Below are positions 56,475-64,000 of a stretch of DNA of 64,000 nt, in pieces (within the stretch, counting starts at the first letter, position 1; each line of letters begins with the position of its first letter). The stretch comes from Membranipora membranacea (Eukaryota > Bryozoa > Gymnolaemata > Cheilostomatida > Membraniporidae). The stretch is taken from NCBI GenBank assembly GCA_914767715.1, contig OU612068.1, forward strand, positions 8,618,001-8,682,000. The letters run 5' to 3'. The position numbers and the translations under genes were made by a program. The notes under the pieces are model-generated. The model ran no database searches and was not told the origin of the DNA. It saw nothing but the letters and a program-made list of their open reading frames with translations.

Positions 56475-56644
56475 AAAATACATAATCATACTACATATTC
56501 AGTTTCATATTTATTGTTTCGTCAAAATAAATGGATATCATATTCCATAGTTATATAATTAACATTGTGAGTTTTTTACCGAGTGATGATAATTAAATGG
56601 ACATGAGGACAGATGTCGAGGCAGTCTTTATAGAAACAAGCAAT

Positions 56645-57450
56645 ACAAATATGTTGAGAGTCAGGGAAATATAAATGCAAATCAGAAAATTTTGGCTCGA
56701 CATTTTGCCTTAGCCTATACCTTTGAACGATTAAATTAAGAAACCGTTATACTTTTGAGTCCTGTTCGGACTCACGGAATCTGAAATGACCCCTTTGCAC
56801 AGATAGCACAAGATTAGATTGAGACAAGGCAGCTTAGTTAAGTCACAAGAAAAACTATGCCAAATGATGTGAACGATTCAATACAGTGGAGGGGGAAAGG
56901 GGGGTCAACTTGATTTAGGTTATAGAATCTGTTCCGTTTTATCAATCACCTTTGTAATGTTTTGGACAGGAGAAGGTTCCCCCATATAAAGTTTACAATT
57001 TAATCAGACAGTTTGACATCGTTAAATCGTTTAATTTAGCCAGAAAGTAATAATAGGCCCACTGTCTTCTGTTTCCCTTCTACTGGGTATTTGTGTATTG
57101 ATCCTTAAAATTATCCACCAACTTGTATCTTGTCTCACGCATACTGGTAATTAGGAAACCTTCTTCCGGGTCAATGTTCCATGGAACCCCGCATCCCTCA
57201 CATTGGGAACAACCGTACATTTATACTTTTAAAATTTGTCAGATTTTACATCTGAACTTGACATCTGCACATTGACTATAAATGATTTCTTTGATATAAA
57301 AAAAACCAGATTACTTCATTCATAGGTGGAGAGATGAAATTTGCCATATAAGGATGTGATATTTAATCTGCAACTTAGTTACAACTAAATTGGTTTGTTC
57401 ACCTCAAAACTTTTTATTTCAGTATCGTGACAACAAATTGTAAATGTTCA
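56645..57450. repeat. Copy of the 21.25-22.33-kb segment
   Basis: 56645-56960 matches 21245-21560, and 57370-57440 matches 22250-22330, including 'ttcgcctca/ttcacctcaaaactttttat'. The centre differs. Non-coding. Confidence 0.6.
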
Positions 57451-58600
57451 TTTATTTGCTTGACTCACACATTTGATAGAAAAATGAAGGTAGCCATCAA
57501 TATTAGGGAATGCGAGGTAGTAGATAGTCATCTTCACACAATACTTATTTACACAGCTCTTCCATAGAACTTGTGAAAAGGATCGAACAAGGTAAGAAAA
57601 ATAAAAGTATTTGTGTTAAAGATTGCAGTACTCAACTACCTGCAAAAATACTCTCTGGGACTATGACGCCTCAGAATTTTACATTGAGTTAATTGAGACC
57701 TCTGACTAAATGACTAGAATGCACAAACACCTTAAAACATAGCTTCAGACATAAAATTACACCCTGCCAGGCACTATTTTGATATCACCTGAAAATCACT
57801 ATGAAACAAGATTCCATAATAATTATTGAATTATTACCTGTTGTTGTTGTTATCACAAGGGAAATGATAAAATTTACAATAAACATTCAAAAACATGGTC
57901 GTGGTCATTGAGTGATCTTAAGTGACTTTTTAGAGGAGACTATGGAGCATAAATTCAGGTTGGTAACTAAAGTTTTAATTTTTCAAGATTAAAATGATTT
58001 GGGCAGTCAGTTCAGGGATGGTGGGATAGTCTAATTCAATACAGTCAGTTGTGTCAGCTGTCTACTAAATTTATCAGGTCATACAACTTCCAAGAAGCTT
58101 TCATCTTTTATTACCCTGTCTTGACAAGCACTGTTCAGTGCGGTGAACGAAGCTTGTCAAGACAGGCTCATCCTCTATATAGATGACTATTTTTGATTGA
58201 ACATTGGTATTTTTCATTAATGTGCTGCCTTATTGCAGACTATGTTTTCAATTAAGACGGAGTTCTAATCATCCACTTGTATATTTCATTTTGTATCATT
58301 TTTTCCCTAAACATTTTTCATTTACCGTTGAACTGCCAAAATACTCAATATTTACCCTATAATCTAGTGTCAGATCAGTATACTTCTGCTACTAGGTAAT
58401 CATATGTAACTCATATAAACCTGTCACAATGGTGGTGGTACCTGCGGCTCATCTGATAGGCTGCCCTCCCCCTCTCGTTCCCTCTAAGCAGCATCAGTCA
58501 TCATGTAAAATTGTGCACTTGATAATTTTGCGACACAATGGTCATTTATTTTGTAGGTTGTGTAAGCTTGTGTGAAGCGATCCCTCACTCTATTAGCAAT
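57450..58600. other. AT-rich, no gene; one hairpin
   Basis: No open frame of note. At 58115-58166 two 15-base arms (cctgtcttgacaagc and its complement) flank a 22-base loop. Related short forms occur near 3918-3952, 11654-11672 and 40595-40630, so it may be a minute foldback repeat. Confidence 0.5.
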
Positions 58601-58639
58601 TTGACTACCAGGATGGGAATTAATCCATCCTGTGGCCAC

Positions 58640-61600
58640 GGTGGGACGGGTATCAATTACGATGCAATTTAGCAGACATTTAGCTGAACTTTAATCAGAT
58701 TCTAGCAGCAACTTATCCGTGTTTCAATCAGCCAATAAATTGATATGCGTGAGAGAGAGAGAGAGAGAGAGAGAGATTTATTAAGTGTGTTTGTCACTGC
58801 AGATTGATTATACTTTGATGGGAGGTTATTGATACCAATTAATCAATTGGCAATTGGCACTTCTCTCTCTTACCTAGAAACCATGACGCAACAGCTTGAA
58901 GCGTCGCAGTTCATAATCAGCCATGCCAGCACGTGAGGGCGTAGTCACTAGGTCCCTGGTATCCTGCAACTGGTATTTAAGACCTAAACTAGTTGAAATA
59001 AATAGATCAATTGTGGTGACGCCACTCGAGAGCGCAGAGCAATCCCAGCTGTGTTGAGAGATCTTTTCCATCCTTGCGGTCTGCTTTAGCCAATCTAGGG
59101 GCAATGGGTTCTCTCTGAGCAGCCATGTCCTGCATGCCCGGAGTCACTCTGAGCAGCAAGGGCAGGTTGAGATTAGGATTTAGCCAGCTTTAGCAGCCAC
59201 TTTCTATGTTCCAATTCGCCACTACTGTAACTCAGCCGAGTAGATTGATATTCATTGTGGAGAAATCTTACGCTATCACTGAACACAACAGTGTTAATCT
59301 GTCTGTGACTTTTACTTGTCTATTTGTCACTGCAGCTTGATTATTCTTTGATAGGTATTTATTTATATAATTATTCAATTAGCATATATTACATATGAGT
59401 GATAGCCTTGATACAGAACAGAACAGCTAAGAAACTATGAGGCCACAGGTTGCAGCGTCGAGGTTCAAGATCAGCCAAGGAGCAGTAACGCAATTAAGTG
59501 ATTCTGTGTCAAATTGCCATGGCCAAAATGCCATTGGGACAAAATGCCAGTGACATAATGCCGTAGGTCGGGTACCCAATTAAGTTCGTAGAAACTGGGT
59601 AGTAGTAACTGGGTCCCTGGTCTCCAAACTAGGTAATCTAAATAAATCGGCGCCCATTCTGTATTGTTTTAAGGCCACTCATGTGCTGTCTGCTTTATCC
59701 CATCTAAGGGAATGGGTTCTCTGAGCAGCTGGGGCAGGTTTCAAGTAAAACTTAGCGGACATTTAGCCGAGTTTTAGCCAGATTCAGCAGGCACTTATCA
59801 AAGCTCCAATTATCCCCTTGCTGTAACTCAGCCAAGTAGATTGATATTCATTGTGGAGTATTCTTACCCTAATGCCGAACGCAATGGAGTTCATGTGTCC
59901 ATTTATGTTTATTTGGTCACTGCGGATTGATTCACTTTGATGCGTCGTTATTTATATTACTTATCAATATATTGCATGTGGGTGAGTAATAGCCACTTGA
60001 TACAGAACAGCCATGACATGGCTAAACATCAGATAAATCTATGTTAAATGTATGCTAGTAGAAACCTAAATTAATGAGTGGCTTTGTTCTTTGCTAATTA
60101 TTAGCAGCGAATGTACAGCTAAACGCCAGCTAAGTCTGTAATTGAACCACTCCCCCTGGTGTCCTGCATGCCGAGGTTCTCTGAGCAGTCGTTGTCCTAC
60201 ATGCCTGTAATCTCAGTGGTGGGCGTGGTGCATCTTCCCTGTAACTCCCGCTGGCGGTAGGACCACAGCAGCTGGTGAGCTAGTGCCTCGGCTATGGGAA
60301 TATCCCTTTTCTGCTGGCTCCATCTCCACCTTGCTTTCCTCAAATACCAGAGCCCCAGACCTTCCTGGCAGCCCGCCGAACAGGCAAGGACAGCTCATCT
60401 ACAGTGGTGACCTGAAACTTCTCTCCTTTTTCTAGAAACAATGACACCACAGGTTGAAGCGCCGAGGTTCACAATCAGCCAAGGAGCAAAAACGGTCAAA
60501 CTTCACTTGAAGCTGACTATCAGGACATTAAATTGGCAACAATACTAATGACCTGCTCTATCTGTAAAACTGTATTGAAAGTGAGCCTTTCCTTTTTCTT
60601 TTATTCAATTATCAATCCATAAAACACAAAAATGAATACTCTAATTAAGAGGGATATAATTACTAGTATTTCAGGAATAACTTTCCATCGGTTACTTCTA
60701 GCAAGCTAAAAAACTGAAAATACTGAGCTAAGTGCACAGCTATCTTTACATGACCTTTGGTAATCATTGGTCTTGGGCAGGTTTCAAGTAAAACTTAGCG
60801 GACATTTATCGGAGTTTTAGCAAGATTCAGCAGGCACTTTATCAAAGTTCCAATTATCCTCTTGCTGTAACTCAGCCAAGTACATTGATATTCATTGTTG
60901 AGAATTCTTACCCTATTGGCGAACACAATGGAGTTCATGTGTCTATTTGGTCACAGCAGATTGATTTCACTTTGATGCGTCGTTATTTATATTATTTATC
61001 AATATTATATCAATTTAATCGAGGTCGCAGTAACTTGGCCGTAGTAACTGGGTCCCTGGTCTCCTGCTGCTGGCTTTTAAGAACCAAACCAGGTGAACTA
61101 AATAAATCAGCATCCATTCTGTATTGTTGTGACACCACTCATGTGCGCTAAGCAAACAACGCTGTTTTGTGAGATGTTTTCCATCCTTACTGTCTGCTGC
61201 AGCAATCTAAGGAAATGGGTTCTCTCTGAGCAGCAGGTATCCTGCATGCCCAGACTCTCTCTGAGCAGTTTGGGCAGGTTTCAATTAGGATTCAGCAAAC
61301 ATTTAGCCGAGTGTTAGCCAGATTCAACAACCACTTATCAATACTCAAATTAGCCCCTGCTGTAACTCAGCCAAGTAAAATCAATATTCATTGTGGAGAA
61401 ATCTCACACTATCACTGTACACAATGGAGTTTATGTGTCTGTGATTTTTCATGTCAATTGGTCACTGCAGATTGATTAAACTTTGATGCCATGACTTATT
61501 AACCAACTTATCCCAGAGGTTCTCTGATTAGCCGATTTCCTGCATGCCCGTGTTCTCCATGGTATGCGTGGTGCATCTTCCTTGTAACACCGCTAGCGGT

Positions 61601-62090
61601 AGGATCACAGCAGCTAGTGATCTAGTGCCTCGGCTATGGGATATTCCTTTTCTGCTTGCTCCAACTCCACCTTGCTTTCCTCAAATACCAGAGCCCCCAC
61701 ATTCCTGGCAGGCTGCCTAACAAGCTAGGACAGCTCTTCTACGGCGGTCTCAGAAACTATGACGCCACAGGTTGAAGCATCGTGGCTCGGAATCAGCCGA
61801 GGATCAAAAACGGTCAAACTTCACTTGAAGCTGACTATCAGGACATTAAATTGGCAACAATACTAATGACCTGCTCTATCTGTAAAACTGTATTGAAAGT
61901 GAGCCTTTCTTTTTTCTTTTATTTATTTATCAATCCATAAAACACAAAAATGAATACTCTAATTAAGAGGGATATAATTATTAGTATTTCAGGAATAACT
62001 TACTATCGGTTACTTCTAGTAAGCTACAAAACTGAAAATACTGAGCTAAGTACAGAGCTATCTTTACATGACATTTGGTAATCATTGGGC
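58640..62090. repeat. Degenerate tandem repeat cluster, non-coding
   Basis: A module of roughly 0.5-0.6 kb recurs near 58.66, 59.16, 59.74, 60.78 and 61.27 kb: 'ttagcagacatttagccgagttttagccagattcagcag', then 'ctgtaactcagccaagtagattgatattcattgtggag', then 'tttggtcactgcagattgatt'. A larger unit is nearly identical between 60176-60775 and 61540-62080, including 'ggtcaaacttcacttgaagctgactatcagg'. Open frames within it (60213-60398 minus, 60885-61151 plus) are not conserved between units. A (GA)n run sits at 58751-58775. Confidence 0.85.
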
Positions 62091-62448
62091 TTGTGTGTAC
62101 CATAAGTGCAGGCAGATATTTACATTTTTTACCAACTGTATGATTGATTTACTATAATCACTAAAATCATTACACTATAAATATAAGTCCATAACTTTTT
62201 CAGTTCAGTTTATGTAAGAGTAATCACATTGATATGTGTATGTACTACATGGAAAACTATTGACTATTAAACTATTATTTTATAGAAATGTACATAGAAT
62301 GGCTCGGCACTTCAGCTGCCTGCTTGATATCCGAGTACATATGCTATGATGATCTTGATATCACCTCAGCACAATTCGCAGACCATGTAATTTATATAAT
62401 ACCATAATGATGCTCAGAGCCTTTATAACCCATTAAATCGTACCCTAT

Positions 62449-62637
62449 AAGAGAGAGGGGAATATCAACATACCAAAGGACGGGTCACAAAATACTGCAA
62501 AGCCCTAATGCATACCGATATCAACCTCAATCCTTTCAAAACAATTCGCATTATACATAAACTGATTCGAGAAGGTTCAGCCCACGAAGTCGAGTATAAA
62601 GGTGTACACGTTGAGCTTGGAGTTATGTCCTTTAAGT
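62449..62637 (+). CDS. Short open frame, possible terminal exon
   Basis: Between a TAA at about 62446 and TGA at 62635-62637 one frame reads YQRTGHKYCKALMHTDINL, then IRIIHKLIREGSAHEVEY and a GVHVELGVMSF end. An acceptor-like ag (ataag) lies at its start. Composition is protein-like, but there is no second copy or known motif. Confidence 0.25.
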
Positions 62638-62639
62638 GA

Positions 62640-64000
62640 ACGGGGACTCAACTACTGCTATTACTAAATAATTTGGTAAACTAAAAATTGCAATACAATC
62701 GATAGGCCAGGGTGGGATGAATAAAGAATGTGTTTCTTCTGCCATTGATTATGACAGTATTGTTGATTGGACTTACATGATCCTATATTGTCAGTCTTAA
62801 TCAGTACATTGTGACATTTTGTCTTTCGACTTAGTTAGTTATTTAACACAAATCTTGACATGATAGTCACTGCCCATTTTTTGACTCATTAGGAACAGGA
62901 CATGAGCATTCCTTTAAAGTCAATGAATTCACACAGCTCCATATGCCCTGTCATAAAAGTCACTCTTCATACACCAGACCATATACAATAGTTGTCAGAA
63001 CATTTATGATGGTTCATTCTTTGGTCAAAAATATATTTAGACAATCTTGTTGATAGCAAAATCAGGTTTCAGGTGAAACTCGATTCTGGCAGGGAAACGG
63101 CTTTATATGTAGAGAGGCAGGATGTTTGTGTTACATTCCTTTCACTAAGTCAGAGGTCTCAAACACAAAAATAAACTAAAAAAAAATTATGAAATCTGTC
63201 AAGATTGCTCGACTCTTGATACCCTCACCCATTAATGTAACTATCAGATGGAGAGAGTTGCTGGCTTATCCAGAAATTTGGCGCATCCAGAATCGTCGAG
63301 CTGAATTTTGTTGAAGCGTCCAAGAATGGCACAAAGCATCTGAGAACTATGGTGATTCACCTGAAAAAGAAAATAAAAGCCACTTTTATTGATAAAGAAT
63401 CACATCAGTCAAGTGCAGTGTAAGTCACTCCAGGGGACCAAAGAAATTGTTTCCAATTATGATCTTGTTTTACTCGGGGAATTTTCAACGGAGTGGGGCG
63501 TATTCCAGGGGTTTGACAGACAGACTTTATTTTCAACAAAAAGAATCATTCTATTTGCTGTATTGTGCTATGTGAGTGGTAATACAAATAAAACTGAATA
63601 GGGAGTTAATTTCTTCCTTAGTCAGAGAAGACAACTTCAAATTACAGTTACAACTTTGAATTAACAGGGTCTAAAAGCCATTGGCTGAGCTCGGACCACA
63701 TTCAGGTGTCTGAATTGACAGGGATTTCTGTATTTACAGGAGTCAAATTAACCAGCTTACACTGCATAATAAGCAAGACCGTTTTGTATCCCCAATTAAT
63801 GTGCATTTAAACTTTCTCCCGTAAGAAAAAGTGTTGCTAAAGATCTGAAACATTAAACAGAGAGACTGTGTTACACAAATCATTGCGATGCGAATGATTG
63901 TCTTACGTCATGTTTCAGTCTCGCTTGATAAACCCCTCTCTCCCTTCACCTTGTAAGTTTAGTACAATTAGGTTGCTAGTAGCTGTCAGCTCTGCTTTAG
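62640..64000. other. No feature recognised
   Basis: AT-rich sequence. Short open frames (for example 63389-63601) lack splice context, repeats or family motifs. I see no RNA gene. Confidence 0.4.

Larger units (their letters stand above)
30600..56640. repeat. Segmental duplication block B with nested insertions
   Basis: This is the partner of block A (0.76-9.4 kb). After removing the TTAA element (30764-37549), the CACTA element (41216-48758), the P-like insert (about 49122-51880) and the TIR element (53565-53975), the remaining pieces are collinear with A. The breakpoint of the P-like insert follows the shared 'gacagttgattacc'. Confidence 0.9.

Noticed and set aside
58751-58775. (GA)n run as a regulatory GAGA-type element
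   Set aside because: No promoter or gene nearby; a plain microsatellite explains it.
60213-60398. Minus-strand open frame rich in Pro/Gly
   Set aside because: The near-identical tandem copy at 61.56-61.75 kb has stops in this frame, so it is probably chance in a non-coding repeat.
1-64000. CRISPR array, bacterial operon or phage origin for the window
   Set aside because: No regularly spaced short repeats, no operons or ribosome binding sites, and clear GT-AG introns and eukaryotic transposons throughout.

Overview
This window looks like accessory, repeat-rich DNA from an early-branching animal. The evidence is AT-rich sequence, short exons with GT-AG introns, no operons, many decayed transposable elements, and families familiar from cnidarian and other invertebrate genomes (THAP/TTAA transposons, P-element-like and CACTA transposases, YqaJ-type nucleases, BED fingers, P2X7 C-terminal 'ballast' domain). 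A hydrozoan cnidarian such as Hydractinia would fit. That is inference; no single-copy marker gene is present to prove it.

The backbone is a set of long duplications. Block A (about 0.76-9.4 kb) and block B (about 30.6-56.6 kb) are the same stretch of DNA. B was expanded by later insertions: a 6.8-kb TTAA transposon (30764-37549), a 7.5-kb CACTA element (41216-48758), a P-element-like insert (about 49.12-51.88 kb) that itself holds a 990-bp MITE, and a 411-bp TIR element (53565-53975). A has its own insertions: a non-LTR fragment near 1.8-2.2 kb, a 365-bp MITE at 4.4 kb and a 366-bp TTAA MITE at 6.5 kb. Because the copies align, several insertions have an empty site inside the window. A second pair, C1 (about 12.8-18.85 kb) and C2 (about 22.8-28.98 kb), carries TE-like gene fragments and parts of a membrane-protein gene. 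Shorter copies lie at 20.9-22.35 and 56.65-57.45 kb.

The host-like content is a decayed, tandemly duplicated family of single-pass membrane proteins. Each unit leaves a transmembrane exon (8.45, 15.88, 25.45, 55.13 kb) and, in A and B, a 3' exon encoding a cytoplasmic tail of about 170 residues with an ITAM-like pair (YxxL-x8-YxxL) and further YxxL/V sites. Two tail exons are open (8738-9261, 55966-56474); two are broken (about 0.99-1.21 and 37.60-37.80 kb). A 16-codon terminal exon recurs four times in C1/C2. Duplicated receptors with tyrosine-motif tails inside a repeat-choked locus resemble the Hydractinia allorecognition (Alr) complex, but no clear Ig domain was found.

The best-preserved genes belong to transposons. 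The TTAA element encodes a THAP-domain transposase on the minus strand and, convergently, a 270-aa P2X7-ballast-domain protein. The CACTA element encodes its transposase on the minus strand and a divergent four-exon, 272-aa gene of unknown function. Between these lie two YqaJ-nuclease pseudogenes, LINE fragments, a GC-richer gag-like frame with zinc knuckles (19.08-20.27 kb) and, at 58.6-62.1 kb, a degenerate non-coding tandem cluster. The last 2 kb hold little that can be named.
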